DNA from: Candidatus Bathyarchaeota archaeon
Lineage (GTDB): Archaea > Thermoproteota > Bathyarchaeia > Bathyarchaeales > UBA233
NCBI GenBank assembly: GCA_029907045.1
Contig: JARYMR010000004.1
Coordinates: 1 to 32,407, forward strand
Reading direction: 5' to 3'
DNA length: 32,407 nucleotides
Made by a program: the position numbers and the translations under genes. Every line of letters starts with the position of its first letter. The first letter of the stretch is position 1. A model generated the notes under the pieces. It had not been told where the DNA came from. It was given only the letters and a program-made list of their open reading frames with translations, and searched no databases. This document shows, in pieces, positions 16,456-25,026 of the stretch.

Positions 16456-16809
16456 TTAAAAACTGAGTTTAGGTAAACCAAAAATATCTTCTTTCTTTGC
16501 CTTCTTTTTCTTAGGCATGAATTTTCTGTATTCCTCTGGAGTAAGATGGATTTTTTTAAGCTCTTTTTTGGTTAATAATCCTGAATCATATCTTGTGTGG
16601 CAAGTTGGACATAGAGGAAACGTAAAACTCCCGCCTTTAGAATGAGCCTTGTAATGAGCCATGTGTAATTTTCCGACCTTGCTCTCTGGTTTACCACAAA
16701 TTATGCATTTATTGCCAAAAAATTTTTTAGCTTCTTTTACACCAGCACGGCTTCTCGGTTTTTTGCTTTTACCGAAAATAAGTTCATCTATTTTAGCCAA
16801 ATCATTCAC
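16456..16809 (-). CDS. small HNH-type zinc-ribbon protein
   Basis: A 117-residue basic protein with an HNH-nuclease-like core: CIICGKPES, then LHMAHYKAHSKGG and LCPTCHTRYDSG. Four cysteines in two CxxC pairs would bind a structural zinc, and the AHYKAHSKGG histidines sit where HNH catalytic residues lie. Both ends are lysine-rich. A DNA- or RNA-binding nuclease is likely; the target is unknown. The start is GTG (16807-16809) with no visible SD, so it may be leaderless. It adjoins the gene remnant, hinting at a small mobile or decaying patch. Confidence 0.75.
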   Translation of the reverse strand: MNDLAKIDELIFGKSKKPRSRAGVKEAKKFFGNKCIICGKPESKVGKLHMAHYKAHSKGGSFTFPLCPTCHTRYDSGLLTKKELKKIHLTPEEYRKFMPKKKKAKKEDIFGLPKLSF

Positions 16810-17075
16810 GTGTATTATTTCTTTCTTTTAAAAATAAAATTTTTTCTTTGGGTTTGGGATTTTATAGAGGGGTATCCAATTTAGTTTTGTTTTATTTTGT
16901 AAACTTGACTTTTGCGTGTGATTGAAATCTATAGAGGGGAGGGGGTAGGGAAAATAAAGCTGGAAAACTGTCCAAATTCCATAAAAGAATATTGTTTAGT
17001 TATTGTGTAGAGCCAAATGCCTTTTCTATAAGCTAAAACCTAATAAACTGTTGAAGCAAACGGACTTGAAAAGTT
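16810..17075. promoter_or_regulatory. AT-rich spacer and promoter region of the Fe-S operon
   Basis: No gene seen. It contains two copies of TATAGAGGGG (around 16864 and 16931), the second running into a G-rich stretch (16934-16950). A CTATAAGC TATA-like box (17026-17033) lies about 45 nt before the ATG at 17076. The repeated TATAGAGGGG could be a protein-binding site; this is only a pattern observation. Confidence 0.4.
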
Positions 17076-18302
17076 ATGATTGAAAACGTTAAAGAACTCC
17101 TCAAAGCCCACGAAGGACTAAAAAGGGAAGTTTACCTCGACATTGAAAACTCTAGCATGGTTCCAAAAGAAATAGTGGAAGCCATGCTCCCATACTTTAA
17201 CCAAAAAGCCTATGGCAACCCCACACTAACCCATAAACCCGGATGGGAAGCCTTCGAAACAATAATGGAGTCCGCCCAAAAAATCGCCAACTTTCTAGGA
17301 TGCAAAACCCTTGAAGAAATCAATTTCACTCCAGGAGAAACAGAAGCCAACAATTTAGCGCTTATTGGAACCGCCTTTTCCATGAAAAACAAAGGTAAAA
17401 AAATTGTGATTTCCGAAATTGAACCATTAAGCGTTTTGCATACCACCACTGAATTGCTCCAAAAATATGGGTTTACCACAACAAAAATCCCAGTGGACAA
17501 GGAAGGCTTCATAAACCTTGAAAAATTAAAAGAAGCAGTAGACAAAGAAACAATCCTTGTAAGCTTGTCCGCCGTGAACCATGAAATTGGAACCATACAG
17601 CCAATAAAAGAAGCCCTAAAAATTGTAAAAGACAAAAATCCAGAAACAATATTCCACTCAGACATGTCAGATGCCTTCGGCAAAATCCCAATCGACATCA
17701 AATCCTTAGGCGTAGATTTAGCCACAATAAGCAGCTACAAAATTTTAGGACCAAGAGGAATAGGTGCATTATACGTTAAGGAAGGCGTTAACCTAGAAAG
17801 GATTTTGGAAGGGCAAATTGGGACCCAAAAGCTTTGGCCTGGAATTGAAAATACGCCTTTAATTGTTGGTTTTGCAAAGGCTTCTGAGCTTGCATTCCAA
17901 AACTTTGAAGAAAATGTGAGGCATATGCGAATATTACGAGACCAACTTATTGAAGGCATAATTGAGAAAATAACGGATGTTAGGCTTAACGGACCCAGAG
18001 GCGATAAACGAGTGCCTGATAATGTGAATATTAGCTTTTTAAGATGTGAAGGAGAAGCCCTAACCATAGAATTGAGCCTAAACGGCGTTTACGTTTCAAG
18101 CGGAAGCGCATGCACTAGAAGAATTCTTCAGCCAAGCCACGTTCTAATTGCCATAGGACGAGTTTACAGCGAAGCCCACGGCAGCATCCTAATGAAAGTT
18201 ACACGGTACCACACTCGGGAAGACATAAATTATGTTTTGGAAGTAATTCCAAAGGCTGTGGAAAGGATAAGGGGAATAACGGGCGCTACTGGAGTGGAAT
18301 AA
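17076..18302 (+). CDS. NifS/IscS-like PLP protein with altered active site
   Basis: A 408-residue fold-type I PLP enzyme of the cysteine desulfurase family, which would pass cysteine sulfur to a scaffold or tRNA. The fold landmarks are present: FTPGETEANN, AVNHEIGTIQP, HSD (PLP-N aspartate), the PLP lysine K222 and the sulfur-carrying Cys loop SGSACTRR (C346). Three usual active-site residues differ from IscS. The His that stacks on PLP is Pro (EIEPLSV, P117), the Gln near the PLP phenolate is Asp (HSDMSD), and the His before the lysine is Tyr (SSYKILGPRG). It is the first gene of a tight operon, 1 nt from the scaffold gene. Confidence 0.88.
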   Translation: MIENVKELLKAHEGLKREVYLDIENSSMVPKEIVEAMLPYFNQKAYGNPTLTHKPGWEAFETIMESAQKIANFLGCKTLEEINFTPGETEANNLALIGTAFSMKNKGKKIVISEIEPLSVLHTTTELLQKYGFTTTKIPVDKEGFINLEKLKEAVDKETILVSLSAVNHEIGTIQPIKEALKIVKDKNPETIFHSDMSDAFGKIPIDIKSLGVDLATISSYKILGPRGIGALYVKEGVNLERILEGQIGTQKLWPGIENTPLIVGFAKASELAFQNFEENVRHMRILRDQLIEGIIEKITDVRLNGPRGDKRVPDNVNISFLRCEGEALTIELSLNGVYVSSGSACTRRILQPSHVLIAIGRVYSEAHGSILMKVTRYHTREDINYVLEVIPKAVERIRGITGATGVE

Positions 18303-18303
18303 A

Positions 18304-18804
18304 ATGTCGCGGATGCCATTACCCTACAACCCAAAAGTTCTCGAACTATTTAGAAATCCGAAAAATCTTGGAAAAATGGAAGACGCAACGGTCACGGCTG
18401 TGGCTGGAAACCCAGCCTGCGGAGATATGATAACCTTCTACCTAAAAATAAACGAGCAAGAAATCATCGAAAAAGCTTCATTTGAAAGTTACGGTTGCGC
18501 TGCAAACATAGCCACATCCAGCATCCTCACAGAAATGATTAAAGGCGTAAAACTTGAAGACGCATGGAAAATCTCATGGAAAAGCGTAGCAGAAGCCGTA
18601 GGCGGATTACCAAGCATAAAATTCCACTGCGGCGTCCTAGCCGTCGGCGCACTCCACAGAGCTATAAGAAAATACTACAAAAACAAAGGCGTTTTCCCTG
18701 CTTGGCTGCCAGAAGGATTAACTTTTGAAGAAAAACAAGCCTTAGAAGAGGAAGAACTAGCCAAAATCCTCGAAAAAAGATTGAAAACAGCAGAGGAAAA
18801 ATAA
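18304..18804 (+). CDS. iscU: IscU/NifU-type Fe-S cluster scaffold
   Basis: A 166-residue scaffold on which [2Fe-2S] or [4Fe-4S] clusters are assembled. The ligands are all there: NPACGD (C39, D41), SYGCAAN (C65) and FHCGVLA (H108, C109), with ATSSILTEMIKG between them. The C-terminus has about 40 extra charged residues (from about 128, FPAWLPEG onward) not found in short IscU. ATG at 18304 follows the NifS-like stop after 1 nt, and its own stop overlaps the sufS start (TAATG), so these are one transcript with coupled translation. Confidence 0.93.
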   Translation: MSRMPLPYNPKVLELFRNPKNLGKMEDATVTAVAGNPACGDMITFYLKINEQEIIEKASFESYGCAANIATSSILTEMIKGVKLEDAWKISWKSVAEAVGGLPSIKFHCGVLAVGALHRAIRKYYKNKGVFPAWLPEGLTFEEKQALEEEELAKILEKRLKTAEEK

Positions 18805-20039
18805 TGCTGGACCCATACAAAATTCGGGAAGACTTCCCAATTTTAAAGCGGAAAATAAACAATCATCCCCTCATATACTTTGATAATGCCGCCACCTCCC
18901 AAAAGCCAAGACAAGTGATTGAAGCCATCAAAAACTTCTATGAAAACCATAACGCAAACGTCCACCGTGCAGTCTACACGTTATCCCAAGAGGCTTCTGA
19001 ACTTTATGAGGAAGCCCATGAAGAGGTTGCCAAATTCATAAACGCAAAAGGCATGGAAGAAACAATTTTTGTCAGAGGCACCACAGAAGCCATAAACTTG
19101 GTAGCATACTCTTGGGGATGTCACAACTTAACAAAAGGCGACGCAGTAATAGTCTCCTTAATGGAACACCACAGCAACATTGTCCCTTGGGAGCTTCTTT
19201 CAAAAATTCGCGGCTTCGATGTTGTTTATGTAAATGTTAAGAAGGATGGAACTTTTGATTATGAGGATTTTGAAAACAAAATTTCGAAGAAAACAAAAAT
19301 TGTGTGCGTAAGCCACGTTTCAAACGTCAGCGGTGTTGTGAATGATGTAAAAAGAATCGCAAAAGTTGCTCATGAATACGATGCCTTAACGCTTGTGGAT
19401 GGCGCCCAATCAGTCCCCCACTTGCCAGTAAACGTTAAAGATTTAGACATAGATTTCCTAGCCTTTTCCGGACACAAAATGTTAGCACCAACAGGCATAG
19501 GTGTCCTTTATGGCAAACGTGAAATCCTCGAAAACATGGAACCATTCCAAGGGGGAGGCGAAATGATCCGCGATGTCTCCTTCAACCCAACGAAAAGGCG
19601 TTGCTCCATAACTTGGAATGCTTTGCCATGGAAATTTGAAGCTGGAACACCAAACGTTTGCGGTGGTGTCGGACTTATGGAGGCTATACGATACTTAAAG
19701 CGTATAGGCATGGAAAACGTGAAGGCTCATGAGGAGATGTTAACAGAATATGCCATGCAAAAAATGGCTGAATGCAAAAAAGTTGAAATTTATGGACCAA
19801 AAAATGCTTCCATAAAATGTGGAATAATCCCCTTCGGCGTTGAAGGTTTAAGCTCGCATGATGTTGCTTTGTTTTTGGACAATTATGGCATCATGATTAG
19901 AAGCGGATTCCACTGCGCCCAGCCCCTACATGAGTTGTTTAAGTTGAAATCCTCTGCAAGGGCAAGCTTTTACATCTACAACACCCACAAAGAAATTGAC
20001 CGATTTATTGAAGTTTTGAAGGAGATAGAGCAGATTTAA
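18804..20039 (+). CDS. sufS: SufS-type group II cysteine desulfurase
   Basis: A 411-residue PLP enzyme that strips sulfur from cysteine for Fe-S assembly. Landmarks: LIYFDNAATSQKP near the N-terminus, FVRGTTEAINLVA, MEHHSNIVPW (PLP-stacking His), HVSNVSG, DGAQSVPH, the PLP lysine in FSGHKMLAPTGIG (K225), and the short catalytic loop RSGFHCAQP (C371). Unlike the first gene of the operon, its active site looks fully canonical. Start ATG overlaps the scaffold stop by 1 nt, and its own TAATG overlaps the next gene the same way. Confidence 0.95.
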   Translation: MLDPYKIREDFPILKRKINNHPLIYFDNAATSQKPRQVIEAIKNFYENHNANVHRAVYTLSQEASELYEEAHEEVAKFINAKGMEETIFVRGTTEAINLVAYSWGCHNLTKGDAVIVSLMEHHSNIVPWELLSKIRGFDVVYVNVKKDGTFDYEDFENKISKKTKIVCVSHVSNVSGVVNDVKRIAKVAHEYDALTLVDGAQSVPHLPVNVKDLDIDFLAFSGHKMLAPTGIGVLYGKREILENMEPFQGGGEMIRDVSFNPTKRRCSITWNALPWKFEAGTPNVCGGVGLMEAIRYLKRIGMENVKAHEEMLTEYAMQKMAECKKVEIYGPKNASIKCGIIPFGVEGLSSHDVALFLDNYGIMIRSGFHCAQPLHELFKLKSSARASFYIYNTHKEIDRFIEVLKEIEQI

Positions 20040-20308
20040 TGGTTCCTATTGAAGATTATGTGGCTAGAATTGAAGAAACCTGCGGCGAAGAAAGAGACTT
20101 CATAGTCATACTAAAATATGATAAGAAAGAAGAAGCCATAAACAAAATTCTGAAAAAAGCAAAAATGGAAAAGTCAATTTCATCCATAATCTTCGAATTA
20201 ACTTTTAAAGGTGTCTCTTTTCGTCTTTATGGAACGGGAAAGGCTATTTTTCGAAATTTAAAAGACAAAAATGTTTTGCAAAGCATTTTGACTGATCTTT
20301 TATTGTAA
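20039..20308 (+). CDS. small unknown protein in the Fe-S operon
   Basis: An 89-residue alpha/beta protein without a family I recognise. It is charged, with a central SISSIIFELTFKGVSFRLYGTGKAIFRNL stretch split by turns, and has one cysteine (near residue 15). The ATG overlaps the sufS stop as TAATG, so it is translated with the operon. Its strict coupling suggests a role in sulfur transfer or cluster delivery; that is inference from context only. Confidence 0.65.
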   Translation: MVPIEDYVARIEETCGEERDFIVILKYDKKEEAINKILKKAKMEKSISSIIFELTFKGVSFRLYGTGKAIFRNLKDKNVLQSILTDLLL

Positions 20309-20350
20309 TTGTTGTAAAGAATTCAATGTATTGAATCGTGAGTAGTAAGA

Positions 20351-20397
20351 TTTAAATCAATTTCTCGACTACTTTTCATATAAGACCCCTCCGGAGG
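20351..20397 (+). promoter_or_regulatory. promoter and SD of the MoxR gene
   Basis: A TTTAAATC TATA-like box (20351-20358) lies about 40 nt upstream of a perfect 10-bp palindrome CCTCCGGAGG (20388-20397), whose right half is the GGAGG Shine-Dalgarno site. The SD therefore fixes initiation near 20402-20407 and could be masked by self-pairing. Confidence 0.55.
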
Positions 20398-20404
20398 AAC
20401 CATT

Positions 20405-21493
20405 CTGGTAGACTCGAAACAAAAGTTAAAAGATAAACCAATTGTGGCAGAGGCTGTTGGATTCGGATTCCAAGGTGGAAAAAAACAGAAGGGCGGAACC
20501 GCTTATGTTGTAGAAGAACAAATAAAAACCGAAGTAAAAGACACACGCCTATCCGTTTCAATAACAAAAACAGCCAACATAACCTCTTATACTCATACAG
20601 AACTACGGAAAAAATACAGAATAGAAAAGTACGACTTACACCCTGGATTCGTATTTCCAGAATCTGTACGCTCGCTCATACCGCGTAACACTCCAGAATA
20701 CATAGACAAAGGCTTCAATTATGTTGAAAGAATTGTTCGAGCCCTCTATTACTTCAAACAGTGCGCTTTAATTGGACCAAGCGGAACAGGCAAAACCCAT
20801 GTTGTTTATTTGATTGCGGAACTTTGTGGATTACCAATGTGGGAAATCAACTGCGGTTTGCAAACTTCAGCTTACGATTTGTTCGGAAGATACATTGGTC
20901 TTGGAAAAGAAAACTGGATTGACGGACAAATAGTCATGTGGTGCAGAAATGGAGGCTTGCTTTACTTGGACGAGGCAAACATGATGAAACAAGACATAGC
21001 TTCAAGGCTAAATCCAGTTCTGGACACACGAGGACACATTGTTTTAACAGAAAAAGACAACGAAATAGTGAAGAGACACCCTTATGGCTATCTCGTAATT
21101 TCGATGAACCCCTTCTCTGCTGAATTCGTTGGGACAAAACCATTAAACGCAGCCTTAAGACGACGTATGTCCGTATGGATAAACTTTGACTACCTAAGTG
21201 TAGGCGACAAAATATCTCCAGACGAAATTGAACTCATAATGAAAAGAAGCGGCTTAGACGAAAAAACATCCAAAAAAATAGTCCAAGTAGGCGCTGAACT
21301 CAGAAGACAATATAAAAACGGCGACCTACCTTACGGACCATCACCGGGAGACCTAATTAACTGGGCAACTTTAATTGCTGATGGATGCGGACCTATAGAA
21401 GCGGCTGTTGAAACAATTGTTGGAACGACAAGTGATGATGTAGAAGTGCAGGCTGCTGTTAAGCGGATTGTTGAGTCCTTTTTTAGTTCATAA
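20405..21493 (+). CDS. MoxR-type AAA+ ATPase
   Basis: A AAA+ ATPase of about 363 residues in the MoxR/NorQ/CbbQ group, which uses ATP to remodel or activate a target together with a VWA-domain partner. Walker A is GPSGTGKT (about 124-131), then Walker B GGLLYLDEAN, sensor 1 ISMNP and arginine-finger region ALRRRMS. The N-terminal 80 residues before the ATPase core are specific to this protein. Start: GGAGG (20393-20397) is 7 nt before an in-frame CTG (20405). The next usual start is GTG 20444, 47 nt after that SD. So either CTG (or ATT 20402) is used, or the SD is accidental. It is followed 20 bp later by the VWA gene. Confidence 0.9.
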   Translation: MVDSKQKLKDKPIVAEAVGFGFQGGKKQKGGTAYVVEEQIKTEVKDTRLSVSITKTANITSYTHTELRKKYRIEKYDLHPGFVFPESVRSLIPRNTPEYIDKGFNYVERIVRALYYFKQCALIGPSGTGKTHVVYLIAELCGLPMWEINCGLQTSAYDLFGRYIGLGKENWIDGQIVMWCRNGGLLYLDEANMMKQDIASRLNPVLDTRGHIVLTEKDNEIVKRHPYGYLVISMNPFSAEFVGTKPLNAALRRRMSVWINFDYLSVGDKISPDEIELIMKRSGLDEKTSKKIVQVGAELRRQYKNGDLPYGPSPGDLINWATLIADGCGPIEAAVETIVGTTSDDVEVQAAVKRIVESFFSS

Positions 21494-21513
21494 ATGAATT
21501 ATGGGTTGTCTTA

Positions 21514-23205
21514 TTGAACTTTTTTGATTTTGCATGGTCCACAGTTACTCAAATAACAAAAAAGTCACATAATGAATTGAAGATTCTTTTGCACGACGAT
21601 TTAAGATATCCTTATCTTGGAAAAGACATCAGAGGATTTGTTCTGCACTTAATTAAACCAAAAAGGTTAAGCGAGAAATGCGTTTATTTTCACGGATTAA
21701 AATTTGACCTTCAAAACCCAACACATAAGAAAATAATTTGGTATTTATTCAAATCCTCAGTTTACCATTTAGCCCTGCACTCACACCTATCAGATTTTTC
21801 AGTATATTCAAAATGGGCACAAGGGAAATCTCATAACCTATCAACTTTCGTAATCAGCCTAATTGAAGATGCCATAATAAATGAGCATCTTAAACGGTCG
21901 TTTCGATGGATGCTTCCAGAAATAGCCTACGCGAATGCAATCTCCTTTCTTCTAATGAAGGATATCGATAAACTCCCAAACGACATTTCACAAGCCATGG
22001 CTTCAATACTTCAGGAATATGCTCTTGGAAAAGTTAAAGGAAAATTGAAGGACGATGTGCTTATGGATGTTAAGGCAATAACATCCATTCTTCGAGGGAT
22101 AAGAGAAAACCTGACAGAAGATAGCAGAGTGGATGCTGCCAATAAAATTTATGACGCTTTAACCGTTTATGGAGAACCTTTTGAGGTGCCATCGCTTTTA
22201 CATGCAGAATGTCATGGAACAAACGACCTTTTCTACGAACAGCACATACCAAGAGAAGAAGATATACAGCCAATTTTCACAGATGCCTTAAACATTTTTG
22301 AATCTGAGAGTAAGAGCGAAGCGCAACTACAAAATTTGCTACAAAGTCTGAAGGAAGGCGAATCCCATCAAGTTTTGACGACATGGCAGGAGCAGGAACG
22401 TTCTAAGCTAAAGATTTTGAAGGATTACGCTCAAATAGGAAAGGATACACCATTCGAGGATTTCGAGTTTCCAGCCGAAGATTATGCCGAATTTCAAAGA
22501 AGAAGGGAACTTTTAGGCAGTCCAATAAGACGCATAATGCATCAACTAAGGCTTTTGAAAAACGTTGAAGGAGAAGACTTCAGGCAAGAAAGCGGATTCG
22601 TGGATTTGCAAGAGGCTATACAGGTTATTGCCAGCAAAAGCCAAAGAACCGACATTTTCGTTCGAGAAGAACTTCAAACCAGAGAAGACACATGGTCGAT
22701 ACTCATAGATGCAAGCCACAGTCTAAATATGTTCAAGGGCGAAGTTCGTGGCATAGCCTTATGTTTGGCTGAGGTTGCAAAAACCTTAATCCTTAACCAA
22801 AACTCTTGGGGCATGTACGCCTTCAACAACAAATTCTATGTCATCAAAGATTTCTCCGAAAGATTCAATGCACAAGTGAAAGCGAGAATAGGTGGATTAA
22901 CTCATGGAGGTTTAACATATCTTCCCGACGCTGTTCTATTAGCAGCCCAAGCCTTGACCAAAAAATTGGAAACTGCTAAAGTTTTGGTCATTGTTTCAGA
23001 TTTCTTTCCTTCAGGATATGATGGTGCAGAGGAAAAGTTGAAAGAAAACCTTAAGAAAATTGAACGCATGGGTGTTGGCGTCATAGGAATCGGCGTCAAA
23101 AGTCGTGCAGTTAAAAATTATATTCGCGTAAACTGTGTTGTGGAAAATCCCTACGATTTGATGAAGAAGTTCACTAAGGCATTCATAGAATTTAGTGTAG
23201 GTTAA
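21514..23205 (+). CDS. VWA-domain protein, NorD/CbbO-like partner of the MoxR ATPase
   Basis: A 563-residue protein. The N-terminal part has a helical region with HLALHSHLSD and a later ISLIEDAIINEHL, resembling the degenerate metallopeptidase-like part of NorD/CbbO proteins, whose LEDxRIE pattern it echoes. A charged linker follows. The C-terminal VWA domain starts near residue 395 with the metal-ion site DASHS (D399), the downstream Thr in GGLTYLPDA and VIVSDFFPSG. Such VWA proteins bind the ATPase and the client being activated. Start TTG 21514 has only a weak SD. It is transcribed with the ATPase. Confidence 0.87.
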   Translation: MNFFDFAWSTVTQITKKSHNELKILLHDDLRYPYLGKDIRGFVLHLIKPKRLSEKCVYFHGLKFDLQNPTHKKIIWYLFKSSVYHLALHSHLSDFSVYSKWAQGKSHNLSTFVISLIEDAIINEHLKRSFRWMLPEIAYANAISFLLMKDIDKLPNDISQAMASILQEYALGKVKGKLKDDVLMDVKAITSILRGIRENLTEDSRVDAANKIYDALTVYGEPFEVPSLLHAECHGTNDLFYEQHIPREEDIQPIFTDALNIFESESKSEAQLQNLLQSLKEGESHQVLTTWQEQERSKLKILKDYAQIGKDTPFEDFEFPAEDYAEFQRRRELLGSPIRRIMHQLRLLKNVEGEDFRQESGFVDLQEAIQVIASKSQRTDIFVREELQTREDTWSILIDASHSLNMFKGEVRGIALCLAEVAKTLILNQNSWGMYAFNNKFYVIKDFSERFNAQVKARIGGLTHGGLTYLPDAVLLAAQALTKKLETAKVLVIVSDFFPSGYDGAEEKLKENLKKIERMGVGVIGIGVKSRAVKNYIRVNCVVENPYDLMKKFTKAFIEFSVG

Positions 23206-23215
23206 AGCGCGTTTT

Positions 23216-23764
23216 CTATGAAGTGTGTTCTACAACAGAGAAATCGGTTTCAAACTCGAATTTTTCTGGAACACCAAAACCTTTCTTCGGTTTGAAAACT
23301 ATCTTTTCTGGCACTCCATCTCGTATGAAGGCTATGTAAAGCAGTTCTTTTCCCAAACCATAACGTTCTAAATCAATTATGGAGTTTTTTGCCTTTTCCA
23401 ACCGATCAATCTTATTTTTTAACTCTTCTGTGGCTTCAAAGAGAACTTCTGCCTCTCCAAGCGCATCTGCAGAAAGCATAATGTCTTTAAACTGAACCCA
23501 TTCCGTTGAAATGCCAGTTTTTCTCTCTTCTTTTCTGCTTCCTTTTCTGCCCCCAGTTCGCAAGAGTTTTTGTAGTTCAGCAAATTTTTTCATCTGCTCT
23601 TGGTTCTTTGCTGATTCGGGATTTCTTAGAAGGCTTCCTAACCATTGGCTGTAGTCTTCAAGCAACATTTTGTATTGGCTTATTCCTGCTTCCACCATTT
23701 CTCTGATTTCTTTAAGGGAATAAAAAGTTCGGATTTCTGTTAAAAATCCGTCCAAAGGCAACAC
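23216..23764 (-). CDS. unknown soluble protein next to the MoxR-VWA pair
   Basis: A 182-residue charged protein without a recognised family. Residues 15-70 are helical, 70-85 form a basic linker (GGRKGSRKEERK), 95-130 form a long helix rich in Glu and Lys, and the C-terminus is beta-like (LLYIAFIRDGVPEKIVFKPKKG). The start is GTG 23764 or the next codon TTG, both close behind GGCGGGTG. It lies 9 bp after the gene at 23774, with which it is probably co-transcribed, and is convergent with the VWA gene. Confidence 0.6.
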   Translation of the reverse strand: MLPLDGFLTEIRTFYSLKEIREMVEAGISQYKMLLEDYSQWLGSLLRNPESAKNQEQMKKFAELQKLLRTGGRKGSRKEERKTGISTEWVQFKDIMLSADALGEAEVLFEATEELKNKIDRLEKAKNSIIDLERYGLGKELLYIAFIRDGVPEKIVFKPKKGFGVPEKFEFETDFSVVEHTS

Positions 23765-23773
23765 CCGCCAAGT

Positions 23774-24448
23774 TTAGCTTTGACTTTCCGTTGTTACAGC
23801 TTCTTTAACAACATCCATAGTCTGTCCTTCGCTTGAAACGGCAACTTCATCTTTTCCTCCCGCAATAGCCTTGGCAACGCCTTTAAGTTCTTTCTTTAAT
23901 TTTCCAAAGAAGTTAACCCTTGTGCTTATCTTCTTTCTATACAACATTATCACTTTCCCAAGCTCAGGCAGTATAACCCACAACACAGCCATAACAATTT
24001 CAGGAGGATACTCTGCCAGAGAGGCTGAGTTAACTTCACCTTTTTCGGGAACAAGTATTAAGTGTCCCTCTTCATTCAAAATTACCTTTTTAACTTTTTT
24101 CTTGAATGGTATGTTCTGGGGAGGAATGTTAAAGGATACGTTAAGTTTTTTGAGAATATACTTAAGAGACACGCAAAGTTCGTTGATGAGGGTTTTTTCT
24201 TCAATCAAAAACTCGCTTAACTGTAATGTTTCCTCGCTTATGCTTTTCAGAAATTCTTGAAGCTTCTGTTCAATCTCAGCTTTAGATTTTTCTATTTCCT
24301 TCTCATCCAAAATTTCCTCGCTTTCTTCCGATAATTGTACTGGATGGAAAAAATATGCTTCTTCCACAACCTCGGGTTGAGTTTCTTTCGGCGGTTGTGG
24401 TGGCGTTTGCTCCGTGTTCACTTTGGGTTTAACGTTTTTGGCTTCCAT
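23774..24448 (-). CDS. unknown protein with Pro-rich N-terminus and hydrophobic segment
   Basis: A 224-residue protein. Residues 1-35 are proline- and glutamate-rich and likely disordered. Residues 42-105 are acidic amphipathic helices. Residues 110-140 form a beta-like part with KKVKKVILNEEGHLILV. Residues about 150-172 form a hydrophobic stretch (PEIVMAVLWVILPELGKVIML) that may sit at the membrane, followed by a basic tail. The family is not recognised. ATG 24448 with GGGAGA upstream. First gene of a two-gene operon with the unknown protein at 23216-23764. Confidence 0.65.
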   Translation of the reverse strand: MEAKNVKPKVNTEQTPPQPPKETQPEVVEEAYFFHPVQLSEESEEILDEKEIEKSKAEIEQKLQEFLKSISEETLQLSEFLIEEKTLINELCVSLKYILKKLNVSFNIPPQNIPFKKKVKKVILNEEGHLILVPEKGEVNSASLAEYPPEIVMAVLWVILPELGKVIMLYRKKISTRVNFFGKLKKELKGVAKAIAGGKDEVAVSSEGQTMDVVKEAVTTESQS

Positions 24449-24552
24449 AAAGAATCTCCCATGTTCTTCGATAATAGACTCTGCAGAGTAATCGATTTTT
24501 AAGAGATAATAGGGTTAGTATGTTGTGGACTGTTACGCACTAACCAGCGTCA

Positions 24553-25026
24553 CTAAACAACATAAGAAGGTTTATGGGGTCTAACAATTAGAAAAGCCAA
24601 AAACAAATACAACAAGGCGCCAAAAGTTTGGCGTGTCCAGTCTGGAGCAAACCAAACCCAACTTGAACCGCCACTAAAATGTAATCCAGCAACAAACCAT
24701 GCGAAAACGAAATCAACTAAAGTTTCAATGGCTGCTGCCATTCTAAATGGAAACTTTACAATATGAGAATCTAAACTTAGTACCATGTATATTGGCAAGT
24801 TAGCCATCAAAACAAAAAGAGTTAACCCGAGAGGTATGCCGAAATTTTCCATAAAAACCCTTGCATACAAATTAGCCTCTTCATACGGAGTGTAGCAAAG
24901 AGCAAGCGTTACTAAATAATCAAATATTATGAAGGCAAAAAGTAATGCTGTTCTTTTTAGCCAATGGTTATTTCTTGGAATCAGGAAATTTTTAAAGCAA
25001 AATGCGGAGTCTTGTTTACCTTGCAT
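24553..25026 (-). CDS. multi-pass membrane protein, DUF5658-like at best
   Basis: A 157-residue protein with four hydrophobic segments (about residues 25-44, 63-84, 93-115 and 136-150). The second segment is preceded by a DYLVTLALCY...EANLYARVF pattern. An Asp-x-x-x-Thr then Glu-Ala-Asn arrangement recalls DUF5658 membrane proteins, but the match is weak. ATG 25026 has purine-rich SD-like sequence (AGGAGGAGAAAAGGAG) just upstream. It is divergent from the TrmB regulator, so it may be a target of that regulator; inference from position. Confidence 0.6.
   Translation of the reverse strand: MQGKQDSAFCFKNFLIPRNNHWLKRTALLFAFIIFDYLVTLALCYTPYEEANLYARVFMENFGIPLGLTLFVLMANLPIYMVLSLDSHIVKFPFRMAAAIETLVDFVFAWFVAGLHFSGGSSWVWFAPDWTRQTFGALLYLFLAFLIVRPHKPSYVV

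Noticed and set aside
16934..16950. G-quadruplex
   Set aside because: Only three G-runs of three or more are present, one short of the usual four.
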